NCBI GenBank assembly: GCA_947069175.1
Contig: CAMTDV010000013.1
Location: forward strand, 14,241,001-14,305,000
Direction: 5' to 3'
Length of the DNA stretch: 64,000 nucleotides
From: Scalesia atractyloides
Taxonomy: Eukaryota > Streptophyta > Magnoliopsida > Asterales > Asteraceae
Part shown: in pieces, positions 10,954 through 20,420 of the stretch
How positions within the stretch are numbered: the first letter of the stretch is position 1
How the letters are laid out: every line of letters begins with the position of its first letter
Made by a program: the position numbers and the translations under genes
The notes under the pieces: model-generated
Database searches by the model: none
Seen by the model: the letters and a program-made list of their open reading frames with translations, nothing else
Told to the model about the DNA's origin: nothing

Positions 10954-13498
10954 AAGAACCTGATATTCCTGGAAATACACAAATCCAGTACAAATTGAAA
11001 AAAAGGTCCAAGCAATCTGAAGCATGGGGACTATAAGTATAGCATCGAACTGTGATAATCCTTCATTCAACCTTGCCATCTGTAAAAAAACAAATTACTA
11101 TTATCCATAGTTGAACATTTATTTTGCATCCATTAGAAAGAAATATGTATGCAACTAATCATTACCCAAAATCCAGCAGTACATAGAAACAGTACAAGAA
11201 TCGAATACGTGAACCAGCTATCCAGGCGATACGAACTTGATATGGACAATCTTAAAAGATTCGAACTGAAAAAGAGAAGAAAAAAGAAAAATCATACGTT
11301 AAGTACAAGTAACCCGGATCGGAATATATTCTAAAGAGTTAATTACGTTTTTCGTCCCCATGGTTTGTTAAAAATAACCATTACAATCCGTTGGTTTAAA
11401 AATTTCCAAAACAGTACCAGTACTTTCATCCGTTTTCATGTGAAATAAGCAAACGGAAAATGTTGCCGTAGATGAAGATTTTGCCGGATAAGATGACCAG
11501 AAAAGCATGGGGTAAATGAAGTCTTGAAACTTTGTGAAGTGGGACCCACCTTTAACTGTTTATTTTTTTAGAATTTTATTATTTTTTTATTGACAGGGGT
11601 AATTTGGTCATTTCACCAAAACTTAACAACATAAATGGATGGAGTTAGTCGAGGTGGGTCTAATTGAAACGAAATGAAAGTAGTGGTACTGTTCTGGCAA
11701 TTTTTTACTAAAGGACTGTAATGGTTATTTTCAACAAACCAAATGGACAAAAAATGTAATTAACTCTATTCTAAAAGACGGTATCGTCAAGCAAGTACTC
11801 ACAGTGACTTTGCAAAAAGAACTGAACACGATCCTACGGCCCCGGAAACGACAGCAAATGAAAACGGAAGCAGTAGTTTCCAGTAGGGCGTAAGTTCTTT
11901 CTCTGGGATAGCAAGCAGCAATTCACCTCTCCTGATTATCCGGATTTATATAAGGAATTTAATAAAAGTAAAACTTATATAATCAGTTAATAAGAATGCT
12001 TCTAACCTGTATACGTAGTGATGCATGACAACCACTACCACCAAAAATAGACAGTAAAAAAGGAAGGTAGTGTTACTGTACTTCTCTGCCAACTGCTCCT
12101 GTGTGTAAACTGTAAATATCCAAAAATAACTAATTGAGTAAAATGCCATTTTCGTCCCTAGGGTTTGGCCACTTTTGCGACTTTCGTCCAATGGTTTGTT
12201 TTTTACGCATCTGGATCCAAAAGGTTTGAAATCTTGCCATTTTCATCCGGCTCGTTAACTCCGTCCATTTTTCTCAGTTAAGTCAGAGGTATTTCCATCT
12301 TTTTTATTAACTTAAAGGGCAATTCGGTCTTTTTCACTTTTTGTACAAGCATTTAGCATAATGTACAAGTATTCAATATACCCTTAACGGAGAAAAAAGA
12401 CGAAAATACCCTAACTTAATGGAGAAAAATGGATGAAGTTAACGAGCTCGATGAAAATGGCAAGATATATTAATCCTTTCGGATCAAGATGCGGAAAAAC
12501 GAACATTTGGAAGAAAGTCGCAGAACTGGCCAAACCTCAGGGACGGAAATGGCACTTTACTTTAATTAATTCAAAAAGATAAAATCATACTTCAAAAAGT
12601 AAATAAAAGAAATGTGGTATACCAGGTGATTGGTGATTGCCAAATGCAACAAGAAAGGTGTTTCCGAGGACGATAAAAATTGTCGCAACTAATACTCTGC
12701 ATAAGCAATAATAATATACAAATGTTAATTCAAAGTTAATTTTAAATCACATAATTTACAAACAAACATGCTGCAGATTTAGAACATAGTCACATACTTG
12801 ACAGTCACTGTTTTGCTCAAGACAAAGTAGGCAAATGCGATGTTTGACACAAATTGTACAGATCCCAATGCTGCCAGAAGTGACTGTTCAAGCAGAAAAA
12901 TTGGAGTAAATTAGGGTAAATAAATAACAATAACATGAATGCTAGTTTGAAAGATTAAGTCCAATTAAAGGTAAGAAAAGATAATTTATTTTATATTAAA
13001 TGAAGTCAGTAAGATGTAGTCAACGTTCTATTACAATTCTTGAGAACAAAGAACATATTCATACTGACCTGGGCAGCGTATCCAAATGAAATAAAGTTAA
13101 GAGCGTTTCCAAAAGCGAAAAATAGAATACCTGTGACAGATCGGATATATTCAACGTAAAGCATAATTTAGCAGTAAAGAACAGAAAAAAAAATTAAAAA
13201 GAAAAAGTTTACCTATTCTCCAAGACTGGAAACTTATAATAGGCCTCAATATTATCTTTCCGTCTATACCTTCACCTAGCATCGCGTGTCTGTCTCTCTA
13301 GAAAATGTTTAGAAGACACCCAATAAAACTTATTAATTATTATTCATAACATATATCATAATACAAGAAAGAAAGAAAGATATGACAGAAAGAAGCTTTG
13401 TGTACCTCATCATGACCCAATTTAAGAAGATTAGTTCCAAAGTTAATGGCAATGCTGCCAAAAAGATTGATGATAGCTCCAATCACCCACTCGCCCAT
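9354..13498 (-). CDS. NIPA8: Probable magnesium transporter, NIPA8 type (13 coding exons)
   Basis: I assembled the exons by following frame, GT/AG borders and family similarity: 13406-13498, 13213-13297, 13069-13130, 12798-12883, 12623-12696, 12007-12109, 11803-11931, 11166-11265, 10960-11079, 10772-10862, 9837-9891, 9649-9736, 9354-9572. They total 1305 bp, giving 434 residues and a stop, with every intron phase consistent. The protein is a NIPA (DUF803) membrane transporter proposed to move Mg2+. It starts MGEWVIGAIINLFGSIAINF, contains FISFGYAAQ, LLAALGSVQFVSNIAFAY, QLAEKYSNTTF, GFWMARLNEGLS and LGMISVFIGISLLAPDD, and ends in a hydrophilic tail with MPMVSSKMTGFR. About nine hydrophobic segments are seen, as in the family. 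The gene appears intact. Introns 5 and 7 are mostly filled by Mutator-type MITEs; intron 9 carries a (GT)n(GA)n run; intron 10 carries other repeats. Confidence 0.93.
9990..10230. repeat. MITE-like fragment in NIPA8-like intron 10
   Basis: Words such as AACGGGTTGTATCGGG and TTTTGACCCGTTAACC, and a CAACCCCTGG end, resemble the hAT-like MITE family at 7835, but the ends cannot be defined. It lies inside intron 10 (9892-10771). Confidence 0.35.
10245..10690. repeat. ATATCGG/CCGATAT-rich repeat in NIPA8-like intron 10
   Basis: The segment repeats GATATCGG, ACCGATAT and related words at both ends (for example near 10270-10310 and 10555-10675), partly in inverted orientation. That is consistent with a small non-autonomous DNA element of unknown family. 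No target duplication was found. Confidence 0.45.
10905..10952. repeat. Compound (TC)n(AC)n microsatellite in NIPA8-like intron 9
   Basis: About fourteen TC units pass directly into about nine AC units. They take up roughly half of a 97-bp intron (10863-10959). In the transcript this reads (GU)n(GA)n starting about 7 nt after the splice donor. Confidence 0.93.
11336..11766. mobile_element. Mutator-type MITE in NIPA8-like intron 7
   Basis: The ends GAGTTAATTACGTTTTTCG and TGTAATTAACTC are inverted. The element is bordered by a perfect 9-bp repeat TATTCTAAA (11327-11335 and 11767-11775). It fills 431 of the 537 bp of intron 7 and has no coding capacity. Confidence 0.93.
12136..12562. mobile_element. 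Mutator-type MITE in NIPA8-like intron 5
   Basis: The left end GAGTAAAATGCCATTTTCG mirrors GAAATGGCACTTTACTT on the right. The flanks TAACTAATT (12127-12135) and TAATTAATT (12563-12571) match in 8 of 9 positions. It takes up 427 of 513 bp of intron 5, and its edge is only 26 bp from the splice acceptor of exon 6. Confidence 0.88.
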
Positions 13499-13693
13499 AG
13501 ATCAAATACCACACTATGTGACAAGGGTGCTTCTAGATTATGTAAGCAAGAGGGTGTTTAGACTCTAAAGAATCAACTGCATGACACCAATACTTTCTCC
13601 AAAACCCACTAATGAGTCCACCTTGTGTTAATGAATTGGGAAATGAATTGCCTGAAATCTTTTATTTCACATAAAACATATAAGTTTTCAAAC

Positions 13694-14256
13694 AATTAAA
13701 GCCACATGCATTGAGTGAGCAGACGTAACTGCAAAATTAAACGGCTAATAATCACAAAAGATTATAAGTTTTAACGGATAATAACAAGATTAGGTTCATT
13801 TTACGTATCAGGATAATTGCAGCACCAATTAAAGCACATGCATTTAATGAGCACATGTAATTGCAAGATTAAAAGACTAATCATCATAAAAGCTATAATA
13901 ATAAACAGATAATAACACGATTAAGTTCATTTTACATATTAAGATAATTGTGGAACCAACTGAGGCACATGCATTCAATGCGCACAAGTAATCACAGAAT
14001 TAAACGACTGATAATCATAAAAAGTTATAAATTACAACAGATAATAACAGGAACAAGTTCATCTTACATATCAGGATAACTGCAGAACCAATTAAAGCCA
14101 CATGCATTCAATGCACACAAGTAATAATTATAAAAAAGTTATAAATTACATCAGATAATAACAAGATTCAGTTCATTTTACATATCAGGATAATTGCAGC
14201 ACCCATTGAGACACACACATACAATGAGCACAACTAATTACAGAATAAAACACTCT
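13694..14256. repeat. Five diverged tandem repeats of ~132 bp
   Basis: Units begin at about 13694, 13827, 13958, 14090 and 14204. Each has ACATGCATT, then TTAAACGACTAATAATCA-like text, then CAGATAATAACA and a closing TATCAGGATAATTGCAG. Units are diverged (many substitutions) and the fifth is partial. The array sits in the inferred 5' UTR intron of the NIPA8-like gene. Confidence 0.85.
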
Positions 14257-14698
14257 CTAGCTACCATACTAGCACTCTGGATGACGAATTACTAAAAAAA
14301 AGACTAATCAATTGAAATAACACAGAAAATTAAATTAATACAATAACATTACCAGATCCCTATCAAAATACAACAATCTAACAGCTTCTGTGATGATATA
14401 TCATATATTTCCCCAAAAATAACTACCCATACATATTTTTTTTTAGAAAAAGTAGGTAACCGTATCAATCAGATCAGTTTCAAATCAAATAATATTACAG
14501 ATCTGAGATGTAATGTTACCTCAGCTTGCCTGAATCAAATCTGCAACCGTTGCAATCAAATCTGTTGAATGATCTAGGGTTTTTGGCGGAACAAATCTGG
14601 AGAATGTGTTTATAGTTTGATACACAAATGTACGATCTGTTCAACAACAACTCGGTGATTAACTGATTTTGAATATGAAGAACGTGAATCAAACAAGA

Positions 14699-14772
14699 AT
14701 TTGAATTGAGATTGAAGTTGAAATTGAAACTGAAATTGGAATGAAATTGAAATTGAAATTGAAATTGAAAAA
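14699..14772. repeat. Imperfect (TGAAAT)n hexanucleotide repeat
   Basis: Runs of TGAAATTGAAAT with point changes. It lies in the presumed 5' leader of the minus-strand NIPA8-like gene, where it reads ATTTCA repeats. Confidence 0.85.
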
Positions 14773-15543
14773 TGAAGAGATGTGGTGTGTTTTTCCGACC
14801 AGGGGGGTCAGGGCTGGTCCTGGGTAAACGACGTCGTAATTGGGTTGGGTGGCTATTTGCAAGGGGCATGTGGTATTCCAATGCATACAGTCGTCGGTGA
14901 AATGGAAATAAGCAACAGGAATTCTACGTTTCGGAGGAAATTACTAAAATGCCCTGATGTGTTTTTGAAGCTTTGACTATTTCTCATTGTTTTCTTTGTT
15001 GACTTTTTGTTAGAAAAACTTATTTTTTAGAGTTAAATGCCAAAATGGTCCCTAAGGTTTGCTCACTTTTGCCACTTTAGTCTAAAATTCAAAATTTTTA
15101 AATCTGGGTCCTTGTGGTTTGCATTTTGTTGCCATTTTATTCCAAAATCGAAATCAGGTCAGATTTCTCAAAAAAACATATTATTTTGTCATTTTCCTCA
15201 GGGCAGAATGGTCATTTAACATTATATATATATATATATATAATAAAAAATAGGTTATAATAAAATCCCAAACACCCCATCTGCACTCTCTATCTCTCTA
15301 TAAACACCCCATGTCTCTATCTTCTCCCCCCCCCCCATTCTCACCACCGCCACCTCCTCCCCCCTCCATTAACACCATCACCACTCCCACCAGACCACCA
15401 CTACACCACATCATCCCTCTCTCTCTCTCTTCTCTATCTCTCTAACACCCATGTCTCTCTCTTGAAATCCGACTTCAAATCAGCATCAATTGGCATCATT
15501 CCTCTTGAAATCCGATTTCAAATCAGCATCAATCGGTGTGGAA

Positions 15544-15640
15544 GATGCCTCAGAGCACTCGAAGAACAATGATGATCCAGTGTACTTCACGTATGATGAG
15601 AAGAGGAAGCTAGGTTACACTACTCAGAAGGAGGTTGTAA
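15544..15640 (+). pseudogene. Captured N-terminal fragment of a NOSIP/CSU1-type gene
   Basis: After ATGCCTCAGAG, one base out of step, the frame reads [20 protein letters not shown] and then Y-TTQKE. This is the start of the plant NOSIP-like (CSU1) U-box family, whose members begin MPQRHSKNN. Only the first ~30 residues are present, with a frameshift right after the start and no RING/U-box part. The fragment abuts the fasciclin fragment. Identification is from memory of the family, so moderately sure. Confidence 0.7.
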
Positions 15641-15975
15641 GACGTTTGTGAAGCTTATTACTGAGACAGGTGTGTTGAAGGTTTACCAGTTAGCAGCGGA
15701 GAAAGGAGTAACGGTGTTTGCACCGAACGATGAGGCATTTAATGCTGCCGGAGTACCGGATCTGAGTCAGCTGTCAAACACTGAGCTGGTGGCGTTGTTG
15801 CAGATTCTGTTAAACGCTGAGCTCGTGACGAACGGTGCCGGAAAGTACGACCTGACGGTTGAGATCACAGGAGATTCTGTTACGCTAGATTCCGGCGTCG
15901 AAACTTCACGGTGAGCTAGTACCGTTCTTGATCCGTCTCCGGCACCAGCACCAGATGTTTTACCGACCGAATTAA
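15640..15975 (+). pseudogene. Captured fasciclin-like arabinogalactan protein (FLA) fragment
   Basis: The frame from 15648 reads [19 protein letters not shown], then [20 protein letters not shown], the core of a FAS1 domain. It continues with [20 protein letters not shown], as in FLA8/FLA10-type cell-surface proteins. Compared with the family, the stretch after LLQ (usually YHAL...) is missing, and a stop follows the ETSR equivalent. After it a frame reading LDPSPAPAPDVLP resembles the proline-rich arabinogalactan part. There is no signal peptide or GPI tail. It is a truncated, transposon-borne copy, not a working gene. Confidence 0.8.
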
Positions 15976-16605
15976 GGTTTGGGTCTTAGTATTCGCTACT
16001 GGTGAAATGGTGAAATTGGGTGAAATGAGGAAGATGATGGGCTTAAATAGGGTCAACTGTTTTTGGGGGGTTTCAATTGGGGGGGTGATCGGGTATGGAG
16101 GAGGCGGTGGAGGCTAGTGGTGGCGAGGGGAAGCTTGTGGTGGCTGATGCCTGATGGTGGCGGGGGTAGAGAGAGAGAATGGTGGTGGGTGTGTGAGAGA
16201 GGGGAAGAGAGATAACTGAAGAGTGGTGAGGGTGTTTATAAATTTTATATAAATATCATTTTAATTAATGACCATTTTGCCCTTCATTAAACTGAGGAAA
16301 AGGACAAAAACTAGATTTTTTTTTGAAAAATATAAGTTGACTTTGTTTTTGGACCAAAATGGCAACAAAATGCAAACCACAGGGACCCAGATGCAAAAAA
16401 TTTCAAATTTGGACTAAAGTGGCAAAAGTGAGCAAATCTCAGGGACCATTTTGGCATTTAACTCTATTTTTTAAGTAAAAAGTTTCAACTCATTAGGTCA
16501 TATTACATTGAAATTGGCCAAACGTGTCCAATATTGGTTATATTATATTCTTATTTTGATATAGCTTTGAAAATTGTCAAATAGTTGTATATAATGTATA
16601 GTTTA

Positions 16606-17606
16606 GAGTTAATGTAGTGGTTTAGTGACGGAATTACTGTTCATTATCTCCTATTTTTTTCAATTTAAGTCTTTGAGTTTTACTTGCTTTTTTATTTGTG
16701 TAACTCTTGTTATCTCTCAGTTAGTTGAACGTTAAACTAAAGGTACTTAATTACCCTCGTTAAACCACAGAGACGCAAATTCCAGTTTACTCGTTTTCCC
16801 TTTTCTCTCTTTACACCACATTCACCCACCTGCAACCACCCTCAAGCATCGATGACCGGTCACCACCCAACTTCACAATTGCCATTGTTATTCACCCACA
16901 CCCCCTAATGCGACAAAACCCTACCGGATAACCATCTCTGATGAACACTGCTCATAACACCCTCCCTCAACCACCACCAATCATCCTCATGCGTTGTTTC
17001 CCTCACCTGATTGCCACCATCACATCCAACAACATCGCAACCATCTGTTCACCCCATTACCAGCCTATACTGTCACCAGTCACCGCCATCCTCCACAATT
17101 TTCATTGCAAACCCCAACCCTTACCTATCTGCAACTACCACAAGGTTGTTACAAAAGAGTTGGATTAGTATATCAAGGTTGCAAATGTTTTGCATGATTC
17201 AAGATCTTGGGTGTAAGCCAAATTTTAAGATATATAATTGTGTTTTGGATGGTTTATTGGACGAGAACATGTTTAAAATGAAGAGAGATGGGTTGGTTTT
17301 TGGATTGGGTGGTGGTTAGTGGTGGTGAGGTAGGTGGAAGCGAGTGGTGATTGTGGTGTCGTAGTTGATGGGAATGGTGGTGTGGATGGTTGGTGATGGT
17401 GTTGGATGGTGGTGATGTGGTTGGTTGCATATAGTGGTGAAGGAGACTGTTTGGGGGTAAATGTGTAATTCCGTCTTCTTTTTAACGTTCAACTAACTAG
17501 GAGATGATGGGAGGGATGCCAAAAAATAGGTAATACACAGGAACACAGATTGCGAAAAATAAAAGGGAGGGATGAACAATGATCTTACGCAAATTGCAGT
17601 TTACTC
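16606..17606. mobile_element. Pack-MULE-like element carrying a PPR gene fragment
   Basis: The left end GAGTTAATGTAG and the complement of the right end (GAGTAAACTGCAATTTG) share the family terminus. GTTCATTATCTCC and its mirrored GGGAGGGATGAAC lie inside. Flanks TATAGTTTA (16597-16605) and TGTAGTTTA (17607-17615) match in 8 of 9 positions. CCACC-rich DNA on the left mirrors GGTGG-rich DNA on the right. The middle carries a pentatricopeptide fragment. Confidence 0.82.
17145..17310 (+). pseudogene. Captured pentatricopeptide-repeat (PPR) protein fragment
   Basis: The frame reads MIQDLGCKPNFKIYNCVLDG followed by LLDENMFKM and a one-repeat remainder (KRDGL). This is the common helix-turn-helix text of plant PPR proteins (GCKP...IYN..LD.LL.EN). 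The preceding YKRVGLVYQ lies in another frame, so there is at least one frameshift. About one and a half repeats remain. PPR proteins bind organellar RNA; this fragment cannot work alone. Confidence 0.75.
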
Positions 17607-17915
17607 TGTAGTTTAAATACATATACAATAAGTAGTAATTCAATTAAAATTTATTGGGTTTGTTTTGTTATTATTTAATAGATAAAGGGTTTTTCTTAAT
17701 AAACTAATTCAGTATTTTGGTCACATGATGAATTGCGTATGCGGTATTGTAATAAGGTGGTTTATCACTAAATCACTAAACCTATCTGTTTAAAAAACAT
17801 ATAGTTACTAGACAAAAGTATGTGTCAAAAATCAAAAATTAAAAGGTAAAATGAAAGAGAGGCAAATTTTGAGTTGCTTGTCTATCTTCTCCATTTAAGT
17901 AATGAAAGATAGAGG
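17607..17915. other. Short AT-rich spacer before the retrotransposon nest
   Basis: No gene or clear repeat seen. It ends with AGAGG (17911-17915), the left target duplication of copia element C. Confidence 0.6.
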
Positions 17916-18220
17916 TGTAAGATTAAATATATTATATTTATAATATTTAATTATGTAGCCATTATAATTATTTATATTGTATTAGATTAAAATGATATTA
18001 ATTCTATTATATATTAGTTGGTAATTGTTGATGACCATATTACCCTTATTAACTAATTAGGCTTTCCTTCTGGGTGTATATATAAGGAGATGATTAGAGA
18101 GATTCAGGTAAGACACTTTTACTCATAACATCTGTAACACCTCATAAAATCATGTCCAATAGTATAGTGACACGTGTTGTATTTTATTATTAGTTTATTA
18201 AAGACTAATAGGGACTAAAG

Positions 18221-18495
18221 GTGTCAACATGCTCAAATTTGGCATGTGAGTGACTAATATGTCAACATGCCTAGCCTCTGGGTGACTGATATGTAAACAT
18301 GCTTAAACTTGGTCTCTGAGTGACTGATATGTCAACATGCCTAGCCTCTGAGTGACTGATATGTCAACATGCCTAGCCTCTGAGTGACTGATATGTCAAC
18401 ATGCTTAAACTTGACCTCTGAGTGACTGATATGTCAACATGCCTAGCCTCTGAATGACTGATATGTCAACATGCATATTATGAGCCTCTGAGTGA
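18221..18495. repeat. Minisatellite, ~40-bp units, inside the solo LTR
   Basis: Six to seven units containing ATGTCAACATGC and CCTCTGAGTGACTGAT, alternating CTAGCC and TTAAACTTG variants. A degenerate unit recurs near 18590-18625. Confidence 0.9.
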
Positions 18496-19549
18496 TCCTT
18501 TACGAAGTCTTAACTCTCATGCGTGCCACTTGTTGGACGAGAGAGGTTAATTCTGTAAAAATGTGAAAGTTGGACACTGGAGGGGTTAAAAGTGTCAACA
18601 TGTTAATTCATACCTCTGAATGACCTTTTAACGAACCGAGAGCTCAACAATGTCCGGGCATACTCCCGGGTATGCCGATTATTGGTTAGGGATGGCTAAA
18701 TGTGCTAAAAAGGTGTTTTAAAAAGTTTTATAAGTTAAGGGGCTAAAAGTGTCAAAGTTTGAATCTGGCCACAGAGCGCTCGCGGGGCGTGAGAGGCAAG
18801 GCTTGGCCTCTCACGGGGCGCGAGAGGTCTGTGTCTGCAGAAAAATTCCTTGGCCTCCACACAAATTGCAAAAAACCATGAATTCAAAACTATGGATTCC
18901 CAAACAGTTATGCCATGTTTTAGGACACTTGTAAGCTTCCTCTTACACCCCTTAGCACCTGACATCACCTCCTTCAAGCTCTCAAACTATTAATAGGTGC
19001 CAAGGTTCACCATTTGAACTTGTACCTTTCTCATTCACAATTCTATCTCCCTCCTCTGAAAGTTCCTAACTGAAAGTAGCATCCAACTAAGTTCTATTGC
19101 ATCCTAGGAACCACTTGTAAGTGTTCCTTGCTCTTGCATTTTCGTTTATAGGCTTTATAGCCAAAAGTCAAGCGTTTTACGGAAAACGCCTTGACTTTCG
19201 GTTAAGACCATTATGGTCCAGCCATTGTTCGTAACGAACATGGCTAAGTGATCGTAATAAGGTAGGTGTTAATCCCTATAAAGGGCACCTCCTTAAGATC
19301 ACGTTTGCTAGACCAATTGACGGGTCAAAGTTATTATATTAAAAAGTCAAACAAGCCATTTTTCAGAAATGTTATAATTTGATCTTATGTATGTTATGAA
19401 ACCTGTTTTGACACTTAAACAAGTTGGTAATAATTATTAGAACATGTGAGAACATGTTCGGCTCGTCAATTTCAGTTCTAGGGTCGTTTCGCAACCGAAA
19501 GTCGCGAAGTTTGACTTCTGCTTTGACTTTCGATTCTGACCCGATTTAG

Positions 19550-20420
19550 ATTAGTTAACCACTGATCTAAAGTTGCATTATGATCTTAATATAATGTAGC
19601 ATAACCTCTGAGGTTATATTACATGATCATTATAAGAATCTGAGTTTATGCACAAGTTCCGTAATTATGCCATTTTGACTAAAATGCCATTTTTGCATAA
19701 AAAGAGGTTTAAACGATAATGAACTTGAAAATGAGTTTCCTACTGATGTAATATTATAAGTAGGATTATTTGGGATGTCAAACCAGATTATAAACTGAGT
19801 TTATGAGCAAGTCCTTGCATTATGTCGATAAATGACGATAAAGCCCTTATGGCTTATAAAATGGTTTTAATCACATCTTCTCAAAGTAAATCTTTTACCT
19901 ACTGATATTTATACTAAATAACATATCTAAGACATGTAAACATGACCTAAACATCAGTTTTCATTAAACTCACACAAATCGTCATTTTATGACATAAGCG
20001 TCGTTTCGGCGCATAGTATGGTTTTAAACCATATTTACCAACCAAGACTTGTTAACTACTGATTTAAAAACTTATTTTAAATATTTTTATAGTAGGTACA
20101 AGATATAAACTCAGAATCCCAAATTATTTATAAACTATGTCTAAAATGACCAAAATATCCCTTCGGTGCATAATTTGGTCATAAAAGATAAATTACACAT
20201 ATAATTAATATCCTACTGATATTGTATCATAAAAAGTTATTTTTCTAGAATACTTATAGTTATAACATTGAATTATGTTCAAGTTCCTTTTATACGGTAT
20301 GAAATTACCAAAACGCCCCTATGAGGCATAGTTTCATTTTAAAACCTTAACGGGCATATAAGTTGATATTCTACGGATATTACAACTTATTTAAAATATA
20401 ATGGCATATAGAACTTGTCC
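19550..20420. repeat. Degenerate ~157-bp repeats inside the solo LTR
   Basis: The word CTACTGAT or a close variant recurs near 19556, 19738, 19897, 20055, 20212 and 20371, i.e. about every 157 bp after the first step. Each is followed at similar distance by text on the pattern AAAATGCCCTT..GCATA..GGTTTTAAA. Units are strongly diverged. Confidence 0.6.

Larger units (their letters stand above)
13499..14880 (-). other. 5' UTR exons and leader intron of the NIPA8-like gene
   Basis: Upstream of the NIPA8-like ATG a good splice acceptor (TTTCAG) at 13652-13653 and a donor (CTGAG/GTAACA) at 14519-14520 suggest a 5' UTR intron of about 870 bp. The leader exons would then be 13499-13651 and from 14520 up to somewhere near 14,800. 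The transcription start cannot be fixed from sequence. The intron holds the 132-bp tandem repeat. Confidence 0.5.
15030..16464. mobile_element. Pack-MULE carrying fragments of two host genes
   Basis: Ends GAGTTAAATGCCAAAATGG and its complement are bordered by a perfect 9-bp repeat TATTTTTTA (15021-15029 and 16465-16473). The terminal similarity extends well inward (paired GGTTTGC/GCAAAT and GGCAACAAAATG blocks, then CCACC-rich versus GGTGG-rich flanks). Instead of a transposase, the interior carries a NOSIP-type N-terminal fragment and a fasciclin-domain fragment in the same direction. This is the structure of a Pack-MULE. Confidence 0.93.

Noticed and set aside
18221..18495. CRISPR-like direct repeat array
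   Set aside because: Units are contiguous minisatellite copies without unique spacers, within a plant LTR.
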